The notes under the pieces: generated by a model
The model's database searches: none
What the model saw: the letters and a program-made list of their open reading frames with translations, nothing else
Told to the model about the DNA's origin: nothing
Shown: positions 6,956 to 13,771 of the stretch, piece by piece
Layout of the letters: the number at the start of each line of letters is the position of its first letter
Position numbering within the stretch: position 1 is the first letter of the stretch
Source of the DNA: an uncultured Oscillospiraceae bacterium
GTDB lineage: Bacteria > Bacillota > Clostridia > Oscillospirales > Oscillospiraceae
Assembly: GCA_900756495.1 (NCBI GenBank)
Contig: CAAEKI010000115.1
Span: forward strand, 1 to 16,041
Length of the DNA stretch: 16,041 nt
Direction of reading: 5' to 3'
Program-made: the position numbers and the translations under genes

Positions 6956-7993
6956 ATGAAGAAGTTTGTCACCCTTGCCCTGGCCGGCGCACTTGCCCTG
7001 GCCCTCTTTGGCTGCTCCGGCGGCAGCGGAACCTCCGGCACTGAAAATTCCACACCTCCGGACTCTTCCACGCCCGTGGAGAGCTCTGCACCTCCTGCGA
7101 GTACTCCGCCAGAGAGCGAGGCTCCTACCTCCATTACCATCACCAGCCTCAACGGCAACCGGGAGGCCGCTGGTCTGGAAGTCCCCTATAATCCCCAGCG
7201 TATTGCCATTTTGGATATGGCCTCCCTGGATATCCTGGATTCTTTGGGACTAGGTGACCGGGTGGTCGGCTCCGCTCAGACCTCGCTCGACTATCTCCAG
7301 CAGTACGTAACGGACGAAAATGTAGCGAATCTGGGCACCATCAAGGAGGCCGACCTCGAGGCCGTCATGGCCTGTGAGCCCGACGTCATCTTCATTGGCG
7401 GCCGTCTCTCCGGCTCCTACGATGCTCTGAGCGAGATCGCCCCCGTTGTCTACCTGTCCACCGACGCCGAGATCGGCGTGGTGGAGAGCGTCCGTCAGAA
7501 CGCCGCCACCATTGCCTCTATGTTCGGCCTGGAAGATCAGGTGGAAACTCTAATGGCCGATTTCAGTGCCCGTGTTGATGCCCTGGCCGCCTTTGCCGAG
7601 GGCAAAACCGCTGTCGTGGGCCTGTGCACCAGCGGCAGCTTCAACGTATTGGGCAGCGACGGCCGCTGTTCTATTATCAGCGTGGAGATCGGGTTTGATA
7701 ACCTGGGAGACGGGGATGTCACCTCCACCCACGGCAACGAGTCCTCCTTTGAGCTCATTGTAGAGCTGGATCCCGATTACATGTTCGTCCTGGACCGCGA
7801 CGCCGCTATCGGCACGGATGGCGCCCAGTTGGCCCAGGAAATCGTGGAAAATGAGCTGGTTATGGGAACCCGCGCCTATCAGGACGGCCATATCGTCTAT
7901 CTGGCCCATCCTGCCGTGTGGTATACCGCCGAGGGCGGTATCACCGCGCTGGATGTAATGCTCTCTGATCTGGAGAGCGAGCTGCTGGCATAA
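6956..7993 (+). CDS. Iron-siderophore substrate-binding lipoprotein (YclQ/CeuE/FatB-like)
   Basis: A 345-residue periplasmic-binding-protein-like lipoprotein. Residues 1-19 are a signal peptide ending in a lipobox-like LFGC with Cys20 as lipidation site. Residues ~21-57 are a Ser/Thr/Pro/Glu-rich tether. The class III binding fold follows, starting near VPYNPQRIAIL. In the CeuE/YclQ family a His and a Tyr complete iron coordination for tetradentate catecholates. The candidates here are His259 (STHGNESSFE) and Tyr323 (AVWYTAEGG); these are assigned by motif, not by alignment. The start has GGAG 8 nt upstream. It is the last gene of the operon, after the ATPase, as in yclNOPQ and ceuBCDE, and is followed by a terminator. 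The exact ligand (petrobactin, enterobactin fragments or another chelate) cannot be read from sequence. Confidence 0.88.
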   Translation: MKKFVTLALAGALALALFGCSGGSGTSGTENSTPPDSSTPVESSAPPASTPPESEAPTSITITSLNGNREAAGLEVPYNPQRIAILDMASLDILDSLGLGDRVVGSAQTSLDYLQQYVTDENVANLGTIKEADLEAVMACEPDVIFIGGRLSGSYDALSEIAPVVYLSTDAEIGVVESVRQNAATIASMFGLEDQVETLMADFSARVDALAAFAEGKTAVVGLCTSGSFNVLGSDGRCSIISVEIGFDNLGDGDVTSTHGNESSFELIVELDPDYMFVLDRDAAIGTDGAQLAQEIVENELVMGTRAYQDGHIVYLAHPAVWYTAEGGITALDVMLSDLESELLA

Positions 7994-8008
7994 AGAAAAC
8001 AGATATGA

Positions 8009-8037
8009 CAGCGGGGAGCGCAATGCGCTCCCCGCTG
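8009..8037. terminator. Hairpin terminator between convergent genes
   Basis: CAGCGGGGAGCGCA and its complement (8009-8022 and 8024-8037) form a strong GC-rich hairpin followed by GTTTTCC on the plus strand. It is preceded by GAAAACAGATATGA, which reads as T-rich on the minus strand. It ends the iron operon and may also end the convergent N-acetyltransferase gene. Confidence 0.75.
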
Positions 8038-8053
8038 TTTTCCTGCGTATCCT

Positions 8054-8821
8054 CTAAAACATACCGGTCTTAATCCCAAACCAACTCTGCAGCAGTGCCT
8101 GCTTGGTATCATTATCAGGTACAGGCGTGATTTCCGGCGTTCCCCCGTGGGGGGTGATGGTCAGCTTGTCCTTTACCAGGGCATATCGGGCCTCTGGTGT
8201 GGTACGGATGATCACATAATGGCTGGAGAATATGCTGGCGCCCGGTGCAGCATACCATGCAAAATGGGGCAGGAAATCCTCCGGAGACCGCTCAGGTGAA
8301 TACATGACATAGAGCTGGCGGAACTCTGCCTCACCGGGTTTTTGACAGAGCAGGAGCGTGGTGCCGTCGCTCTGGGACTGAAACTGGTAGCGGCCTCCAT
8401 AGCCCTCTTGAATCTCTCCTGTCTCCAGTCGCAGCGCCGGCACCACATGGGAGCCGAACCCCACATCGGCCAGCCATGGCACTCCGTCTATCAAAACACG
8501 CAGAATACAGTGCTCCAGTTCGTCGTCCTCAGTATCCACCCGGGCGGAACGGTAGTGTACCTCATAGCCCAGATCCCGCAGCAGATAGCAGAGTGAGTTA
8601 TTCAGTTCATGGCAGATACCACCCCGGCGGCGCTTCACAATTTTATCCCACAGAGCCTCTTTAGATAAATCCAGAGGCATCTGGTGCAGCATATCCAGAT
8701 TATCAAAGGGAACTGCGGACAAATGGGCCTCCACAATCCTCCGCAGCGTATCTGCCGTGGGATCCGTAGAGCCTTCATAGCCGATGCGGCGCAGATAATC
8801 CTGTGCAGTCACTTGCTCCAT
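8054..8821 (-). CDS. nat: Arylamine N-acetyltransferase
   Basis: A 255-residue enzyme of the arylamine N-acetyltransferase family, which transfers acetyl from acetyl-CoA to arylamines, hydrazines or related amines. The catalytic triad is visible: Cys70 in RRGGICHELN (family RGGxCxExN), His104 in LEHCILRV and Asp119 in WLADVGFG. Length is slightly shorter than the usual ~270-280. The ATG at 8821 is used because AAGGAG lies shortly upstream and the family N-terminus (MEQVTAQDYLRRIG) begins here; the open frame extends to 8944 but passes through the promoter. It is monocistronic, with its own promoter, and unrelated in function to the iron genes on either side. The physiological substrate is unknown; gut bacterial NATs can acetylate drugs such as 5-aminosalicylate. 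Confidence 0.92.
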   Translation of the reverse strand: MEQVTAQDYLRRIGYEGSTDPTADTLRRIVEAHLSAVPFDNLDMLHQMPLDLSKEALWDKIVKRRRGGICHELNNSLCYLLRDLGYEVHYRSARVDTEDDELEHCILRVLIDGVPWLADVGFGSHVVPALRLETGEIQEGYGGRYQFQSQSDGTTLLLCQKPGEAEFRQLYVMYSPERSPEDFLPHFAWYAAPGASIFSSHYVIIRTTPEARYALVKDKLTITPHGGTPEITPVPDNDTKQALLQSWFGIKTGMF

Positions 8822-8873
8822 AGCGCCTTCTCTCCTTCTTCCCCTCTCCCTGACAAGGGTATTTGATAAATTG

Positions 8874-8903
8874 AGTATACTACACAATCTGTACATCTGT
8901 AAA
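8874..8903 (-). promoter_or_regulatory. Promoter of the N-acetyltransferase gene
   Basis: On the minus strand TTTACA (8903-8898), an 18-nt spacer and TATACT (8879-8874) give a plausible vegetative promoter with a leader of about 45 nt. Confidence 0.55.
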
Positions 8904-8952
8904 GCCCTGACGCATATCTGTGTATCCCAACGGTATCCCAGCATTCATCAAC

Positions 8953-8982
8953 AGTGCCCGGCCCACACGTGGGCCGGGCACT
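8953..8982 (-). terminator. Strong hairpin after the sirtuin gene
   Basis: AGTGCCCGGCCCAC and its complement form a 14-bp stem with a 2-nt nominal loop, 5 bp after the sirtuin stop. No clear U-tract follows on the minus strand, so it may protect the mRNA 3' end or work as a weak terminator. Confidence 0.55.
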
Positions 8983-8987
8983 GGACA

Positions 8988-9713
8988 CTATACCTTCACT
9001 GCACCCAGTATTTCGCCAATGGGGCCGTTCAAAATAAGATTGGCCCTGTTGTCATAAGGAGTAGGTGATTTATTGATCAGGACCAGCTTGTCACCCTGAT
9101 AATAGCGGATCAGGCCCGCTGCTGGGTAAACCGCCAAGGAGGTCCCTCCGATGATAAGCATATCGGCCCGGGAAATGGCCAGGACGGCGGCCTCCATGGT
9201 CTCTTCATCCAGATTCTCCTCATAGAGCACTACATCCGGCTTCACAATTCCGCCGCATACCCGGCACTTGGGGATCCCCTGGCTGTGATAGATAAAATCC
9301 AGGTCATAGAACTGGCGGCACTTCATACAGTAGTTTCGGTGGACAGAGCCATGAAGCTCATACACCACCCCGCTTCCCGCCGCCTGGTGGAGGCCGTCGA
9401 TGTTCTGGGTCACCACTGCCTTCAGCTTACCCGCCCGCTCCAGTTCAGCCAGCTTTAAATGGGCGGCATTGGGCTTTGCGTCTGGAAAGAGCATCTTATC
9501 CCGGTAGAAGCGGTAGAACTCCTCCGGGTCCCGGTCAAAGAAGCTGCGGCTGATGATTGCTTCTGGCGGGTACTTGTACTGCATATTGTACAGCCCGTCC
9601 GTGCTGCGGAAATCGGGAATTCCGCTCTCCGTGGACACCCCCGCCCCGCCGAAAAAGACAATCTTACTGCTCTCGTCAATCCACTGCTGGAACTGTCTGC
9701 GCTTTTCGTCCAT
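8988..9713 (-). CDS. NAD-dependent protein deacylase (sirtuin, Sir2 family)
   Basis: A 241-residue bacterial sirtuin that removes acyl groups from lysines using NAD+. The NAD-binding motif [15 protein letters not shown] lies at residues 23-37, TQNIDGLH at 102-109 and the catalytic His121 in HGS. A complete zinc site is formed by Cys129, Cys132, Cys150 and Cys153, and GTS is at 190-192. Length is typical. The start has AAGGAGG 7 nt upstream. Its gene begins 31 bp after the small FeoB-associated gene on the same strand, with no terminator or convincing promoter between, so it may be read from the feo promoter. Acyl specificity and target proteins cannot be told from sequence. Confidence 0.95.
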   Translation of the reverse strand: MDEKRRQFQQWIDESSKIVFFGGAGVSTESGIPDFRSTDGLYNMQYKYPPEAIISRSFFDRDPEEFYRFYRDKMLFPDAKPNAAHLKLAELERAGKLKAVVTQNIDGLHQAAGSGVVYELHGSVHRNYCMKCRQFYDLDFIYHSQGIPKCRVCGGIVKPDVVLYEENLDEETMEAAVLAISRADMLIIGGTSLAVYPAAGLIRYYQGDKLVLINKSPTPYDNRANLILNGPIGEILGAVKV

Positions 9714-9744
9714 GTATTATCCTCCTTTTCAGCGGTTCAGCCAA

Positions 9745-9906
9745 TTATGGCTTCTTTCTATGGCGGCAATAAGTGTGGGGACAGCTGGAGCAGCCGCCGC
9801 AGTCACAGCCTCGCTTGCCCTTGAGCTGCCGGTGGAAGCGGTAGATGAGGTAGACCGCAGCCCAGACAACGAGGGCGGCCACCCCAAGATAGATGAAATA
9901 TTTCAT
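9745..9906 (-). CDS. FeoB-associated Cys-rich membrane protein
   Basis: A 53-residue protein found by reading the gap downstream of feoB. Residues ~3-22 form one hydrophobic helix (MKYFIYLGVAALVVWAAVYL), followed by a basic stretch (YRFHRQLKGKR). A Cys-rich tail has Cys34, Cys36, Cys39, Cys42 and Cys47 (GCDCGGCSSC, then TYC). This is the layout of the FeoB-associated Cys-rich membrane proteins of Firmicutes, proposed accessory or metal-handling partners of FeoB. The ATG at 9906 lies 9 nt after the feoB stop and has GAGG upstream, so it is almost certainly cotranscribed with feoB. The biochemical role is not established; iron binding or delivery by the cysteines is inference. Confidence 0.85.
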   Translation of the reverse strand: MKYFIYLGVAALVVWAAVYLIYRFHRQLKGKRGCDCGGCSSCPHTYCRHRKKP

Positions 9907-9915
9907 AGGCAATCC

Positions 9916-12363
9916 TCAACGAAACAGCAGGGACCCGATCTGGTAGACCAGGAGGGAGCCGATATAGGCCGCGCCGATCTGCCAGGCCACCGAGGCCAGG
10001 GTCCACTTGGTGGAATTCATCTCCTTATGAATGGTGGAGACTGCCGCCACACAGGGGACATACAGGAGTACAAAGACCAGAAATGCGTAAGCAGCCACCG
10101 GCGTGGCAAACGTGCCGGACAGCGCGGCGGCAATGGCCGTGCCGCTGGCTGTGACGGAAAACCCATAAAACATACTCATAGACGAGACCACCATCTCCTT
10201 GGCCACCAGGCCGGTCAGGAGGGCCACCGCAGCCTGCCAGGTTCCAAACCCCAGCGGCTTCAGAACAGGTGCGATAAAGGAACCGATATAACCCAGCAGG
10301 GAGTACTCCTCATGGACTACCATTCCGAAAGCGCCCCCCTCCACACCGAAGGACTGGAGGAACCAGAGCAGAACGCTCATGGCCAGAATGAGCGTTCCCG
10401 CTTTGATGAGGAAGCCCTTAACCTTTTCCCATACGTGCAGGGCCATATTTCTGGCAGTAGGCATCCGATAGGGAGGCAGCTCCAGCACAAAGGCGGCCGG
10501 CTCCCCCGGGAAAACAAATTTTTTCAGAATAATGCCAGATACGATCGCAAAGATCAGCCCCAACAGGTACAGAGAGAAGACCACCACCCCGCCGTACCGT
10601 GGAAAAAACGCGGCGGTGAGCAGGGCGTAGACCGGCAGCCGGGCCGAGCAGGACATAAAGGGCACCAGCATGATTGTCATGCGGCGGTCCTTTTCATTCT
10701 CCATAGTACGCGCCCCCATCACGGCAGGCACCGTACAGCCGAAGCCCATCAGCATGGGGATAAACGCCTTTCCCGAAAGGCCAAAGCGCCGCAGCAGCCG
10801 GTCCATGATAAAGGCTGCCCGGGCCATATAGCCCGAGTCCTCCAGAAAGGACAGGAACAGGAACAGAATCGCAATCTGCGGCAGAAAGGTGAGCACGCCG
10901 CCGACGCCTGCAATGACGCCGTCCACCAGCAGGGCCTCTACCCAGGGAGCGGTCCCGGCGGCGTCCAGCACACTGCGCACCGCCCCGGCAAAATAGCCGC
11001 CGATCAGCGTGTCCACGCCATCCGCTAAAACCTGACCTGGACCGAAGGTCAGTGCAAACATCGCCAGCATCATGAGCAGGAACACCGGGATGGCGAAGAT
11101 CTTATGGGTGACGATGGAGTCAATCCTGTCTGAAGTGGTGAGGGCGTCACGGGCGCGCCCCTTTTTTACCGACAGAGAGACGACATCTTGGATGTACCGG
11201 TATCGGCTGTCCGCAATGAGGGTCTCCCGGTCCCCCAGGTCGTAGGCCCCTTCATACTCGGCGGCAACGGCGTCTACCGACGCCTGCGTCTTCTCATCCA
11301 GCCCCAAGGCCTTGGAAACCAGCGGGTCTCCCTCAATCAGCTTGACTGCCGCCCAATGGGCGGGGATGTTGGCTCCATAGGCACGATCGTGGATCAACTC
11401 GCCCACCCGGTGGTGAATCTCATGGGTATAGTCGTCATAGAGGTCGTCGGGTTCCAGCGTAACCCCGACATGCATCTGCCTGTGGGCCACCCTCAGCAGT
11501 TCATCCACATTCTTGCCGGATCGGGCTGTGATGGGGATTACCGGCACCCCCAGGGCCCGTGAGAGGCGATCCACGTCTATGCGGTCCCCGTGCTTCTCCA
11601 CCTCATCCATGAAGTTGAGTGCAATCACCATGGGCCGCTCCAGCTCCAGGAGCTGAGCCGTGAGGTAGAGGTTTCGCTCAATATTTGTGGCGTCAACAAT
11701 ATCGATAATGGCATCCGGGTGCTCTCCCACTATGAAATCCCGCGCCACAATCTCTTCCATGGAATAGGGGGAGAGCGAGTAAATGCCTGGCAGATCCACC
11801 ACTGTGACGGCCTTGCCGTCCACGCTGGCCCTGCCCTCCTTTTTCTCCACCGTAACGCCGGGCCAGTTGCCCACATACTGGTTAGAGCCTGTGAGTGCAT
11901 TAAACAGGGTGGTTTTTCCGCAGTTGGGGTTACCCACCAGGGCCAGCTTCATCTCCCGGCTGTCATGGCTGGCATAGTCGGGCTCACCGCCGTGCTCCCG
12001 CGCCTCATGGGCGTGCGCGGCCGTCATCCGCCGGAGCGTCTCCTCATCCGGAACCCGCTGAACCATGCCGTGGCGCTCATGAGTATGGGGCCGCTGCACT
12101 GGATTCATCCCAGGCGGGCACAGGGTGATCTGCCTGGCATCCTCCTTACGGAGCGAAAGCTCATAGCCTCTCAGGTTTACCTCAATGGGGTCCCCGAAAG
12201 GTGCCACCTTCCGCACCAGGATTTCAGTACCCGGTGTGAGACCCATATCTACCAGCCGGCGCTTTACCGGCCCCTTATCACTGCCGACCCGAAGGATAAA
12301 TCCCCTCTCACCTGGGACAAGGTCCTCCAGCGTACGCCGGCTCTGTTCCAATTCCGTCTTCAT
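9916..12363 (-). CDS. feoB: Ferrous iron transporter, FeoA-FeoB fusion
   Basis: An 815-residue Fe(II) uptake protein. Residues ~11-81 are a FeoA/SH3-like domain (LEDLVPGERG, RRLVDMGLTPGTEI). A His-rich linker (7 His between 93 and 133) leads to the FeoB G-protein domain: G1 GNPNCGKTT at 144-152, G2 Thr171 in PGVTVE, G3 DLPG at 190-193, and G4 NFMD at 250-253. A helical GDI-like region follows, then the membrane domain from ~400 with Gate-type blocks including CTVPAVMGARTME, SCSARLPVYALL and a late PCVAAVSTIHKEM. The ATG at 12363 is preferred (GAAGGG just upstream, FeoA-like N-terminus); an ATG at 12384 would add seven residues but has no ribosome site. It is first in an operon with the Cys-rich protein and probably the sirtuin. 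No GTTAGC element or Fur box is seen upstream. Confidence 0.95.
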   Translation of the reverse strand: MKTELEQSRRTLEDLVPGERGFILRVGSDKGPVKRRLVDMGLTPGTEILVRKVAPFGDPIEVNLRGYELSLRKEDARQITLCPPGMNPVQRPHTHERHGMVQRVPDEETLRRMTAAHAHEAREHGGEPDYASHDSREMKLALVGNPNCGKTTLFNALTGSNQYVGNWPGVTVEKKEGRASVDGKAVTVVDLPGIYSLSPYSMEEIVARDFIVGEHPDAIIDIVDATNIERNLYLTAQLLELERPMVIALNFMDEVEKHGDRIDVDRLSRALGVPVIPITARSGKNVDELLRVAHRQMHVGVTLEPDDLYDDYTHEIHHRVGELIHDRAYGANIPAHWAAVKLIEGDPLVSKALGLDEKTQASVDAVAAEYEGAYDLGDRETLIADSRYRYIQDVVSLSVKKGRARDALTTSDRIDSIVTHKIFAIPVFLLMMLAMFALTFGPGQVLADGVDTLIGGYFAGAVRSVLDAAGTAPWVEALLVDGVIAGVGGVLTFLPQIAILFLFLSFLEDSGYMARAAFIMDRLLRRFGLSGKAFIPMLMGFGCTVPAVMGARTMENEKDRRMTIMLVPFMSCSARLPVYALLTAAFFPRYGGVVVFSLYLLGLIFAIVSGIILKKFVFPGEPAAFVLELPPYRMPTARNMALHVWEKVKGFLIKAGTLILAMSVLLWFLQSFGVEGGAFGMVVHEEYSLLGYIGSFIAPVLKPLGFGTWQAAVALLTGLVAKEMVVSSMSMFYGFSVTASGTAIAAALSGTFATPVAAYAFLVFVLLYVPCVAAVSTIHKEMNSTKWTLASVAWQIGAAYIGSLLVYQIGSLLFR

Positions 12364-12421
12364 AGTCCCTTCGTCCAATCCCATCGATTCATCTTTTGAT
12401 ATGTCTGGTAATACCCTGCTG

Positions 12422-12451
12422 ATTATACTACACCGCTGGCGTCATTGACAA
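12422..12451 (-). promoter_or_regulatory. Promoter of the feo operon
   Basis: On the minus strand TTGTCA (12451-12446), an 18-nt spacer and a perfect TATAAT (12427-12422). Transcription would start near 12415, leaving a leader of about 50 nt. No inverted repeat like those at 4059-4108 overlaps it. Confidence 0.65.
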
Positions 12452-12465
12452 GCGCTCTACGAAAA

Positions 12466-12493
12466 GGGCGTCCCGGAAATTTCCGGGACGCCC
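12466..12493 (-). terminator. 28-bp perfect palindrome after the zinc-ribbon gene
   Basis: GGGCGTCCCGGAAA followed directly by its complement gives a perfect 28-bp palindrome, 20 bp beyond the stop of the acidic zinc-ribbon gene. A short TTTTCGT follows on the minus strand. It probably ends the efp-side transcription unit before the feo promoter; the U-tract is short. Confidence 0.65.
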
Positions 12494-12513
12494 GAATATC
12501 ACAAATTTACGCC

Positions 12514-12951
12514 TTAGTCCTCGTGATCCTCACAGCCGCAGTCGCAGCAGCCGTCTTCACAGTCGTCGGTCAGCTCCATAGAAAACTTTTCTTTACAATT
12601 GGGGCACTGCACCACGCCGGAGTCCAGTACATCGCCGTCAATGACCAGCGTCTCGCCGCAGTTGGGGCAATCCGTCTCAAAAAAATCCTCATCGTCGCCG
12701 CAGCAGCAGTCGTCCTCATCGTCTTCCTCTTCAAAAACGACATCTTCCACATCGGAGAGATCATCAGACAAAGCGTCTATCTCTTCGCCCAAGGCCACGG
12801 CGTTCTCCTCCAAATCCTCAATGGACATGCCGATCTCCTCCAGAATCCCGATCATCACGGAGATAAGCTTGCCCTCCTTGGATTTCTCAGTGTCGATGGC
12901 CAAGCCCTCGGCCAGCCCTTTCAGGTACGCGACCTTCTCAGAAATAGTCAT
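12514..12951 (-). CDS. Acidic Cys-rich zinc-ribbon protein (CD1247 N-terminal-domain-like)
   Basis: A 145-residue protein of unknown function. Residues 1-60 are predicted helical (MTISEKVAYLKGLAEGLAID) and match the small N-terminal domain I know from clostridial proteins annotated as 'CD1247 N-terminal domain-containing'. Residues 61-90 are strongly acidic with a Cys82-Cys83-Cys84 cluster. A zinc ribbon uses Cys95, Cys98, Cys116 and Cys119 (CPNCG...CPNCK). The last 20 residues carry five more cysteines among Asp/Glu. The ATG at 12951 is used because AAAAGGAG lies 6 nt upstream; the longer open frame to 12996 has no ribosome site. It follows efp by 170 bp on the same strand. A role in metal binding or nucleic-acid/ribosome contact is speculation. 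Confidence 0.8.
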   Translation of the reverse strand: MTISEKVAYLKGLAEGLAIDTEKSKEGKLISVMIGILEEIGMSIEDLEENAVALGEEIDALSDDLSDVEDVVFEEEDDEDDCCCGDDEDFFETDCPNCGETLVIDGDVLDSGVVQCPNCKEKFSMELTDDCEDGCCDCGCEDHED

Positions 12952-13121
12952 GTTAATCTCCTTTTTCATGCGGCCGCGAAGGGCCTTCGTCATCACAAGA
13001 ACCTTAAAACGGCATCTGCGCTTACGCCTGAAATGCCGCCGGCTCCTTGCGCTCTCTTAATCATTTCGAATATGCTTTCCTGGGCTTCGACTGGAGGGGC
13101 CCCTTACAGTGCAGCAGATCA

Positions 13122-13691
13122 TTAACCCTTGCAGCGCTCCAGATATTCGCCGGTGCGGGTGTCGATCTTGATTTTATCGCCGGGGTTGATGAAGAGGGGA
13201 ACCTTGATTTCAGCCCCAGTCTCCAGTGTGGCGGGCTTGGTGACATTGGTGGCGGTGTCTCCCTTGAAGCCAGGGTCCGTCTCGGTGACCTCCAGATCGA
13301 CAAAGGTGGGGGGCTCCACAGCAAAAATCTTGCCTTTGTAGGAGTTGATCTTGCAGACCATGTTTTCCTTTACGAAGCGGAAGTTATCGCCCAGCAGCTC
13401 AGCGCCGATGGGAATCAGCTCATAGCTCTCGGGATCCATAAAGTAGTACAGGTCGCCGTCATTATAGCTGTACTCCATATCCTTGCGCTCCACATAGGCC
13501 TGCTCAAACTTGGCGGTGGGGTTGAACGAAGTCTCAGTGACACCGCCGGTGATGACGTTCTTCATCTTGGTACGCACGAAAGCCGCGCCCTTGCCGGGCT
13601 TTACATGCTGAAACTCCACCACCTGCATGACCTGGCCGTCCATCTCAAAGGTGACGCCGTTACGGAAATCGCTGGCAGTAATCGTAGGCAT
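13122..13691 (-). CDS. efp: Elongation factor P
   Basis: A 189-residue EF-P, slightly longer than the usual ~185, covering the three beta-barrel domains. It binds between ribosomal P and E sites and relieves stalling at polyproline stretches. The domain I loop [10 protein letters not shown] is intact, with Lys34 at the classical modification position. The C-terminal OB domain ends with the family signature [22 protein letters not shown] lies about 10 nt before the start. It has its own promoter directly after the M24 peptidase gene, and the acidic zinc-ribbon gene follows. No modification enzyme (EpmA/EpmB, YmfI or EarP-type) is present in the window, so the modification state is unknown. Confidence 0.97.
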   Translation of the reverse strand: MPTITASDFRNGVTFEMDGQVMQVVEFQHVKPGKGAAFVRTKMKNVITGGVTETSFNPTAKFEQAYVERKDMEYSYNDGDLYYFMDPESYELIPIGAELLGDNFRFVKENMVCKINSYKGKIFAVEPPTFVDLEVTETDPGFKGDTATNVTKPATLETGAEIKVPLFINPGDKIKIDTRTGEYLERCKG

Positions 13692-13736
13692 ATCAATTCA
13701 TCCTCCAAAAAAAGGTTTTCATTTTTTAGCTGTATC

Positions 13737-13765
13737 ATTGTACCCTATTATTCCCCTGTTTGCAA
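13737..13765 (-). promoter_or_regulatory. Promoter of efp
   Basis: On the minus strand TTGCAA (13765-13760), a 17-nt spacer and TACAAT (13742-13737), within 7 bp of the M24 peptidase stop. The leader is about 40 nt. It implies efp can be expressed independently of the upstream genes. Confidence 0.65.
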
Positions 13766-13771
13766 GGGTTT

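Noticed and set aside
9553..11028. Long plus-strand open frame (491 codons)
   Set aside because: It lies antisense to FeoB and the sirtuin, has low-complexity His/Gln/Gly-rich composition typical of a GC-rich shadow frame, no ribosome site and no family resemblance.
12993..13064. 23-codon minus-strand frame between efp and the zinc-ribbon gene
   Set aside because: Only a weak, distant AGGAAAG precedes its ATG and no similarity is recognised; kept as untranslated spacer unless conserved in relatives.
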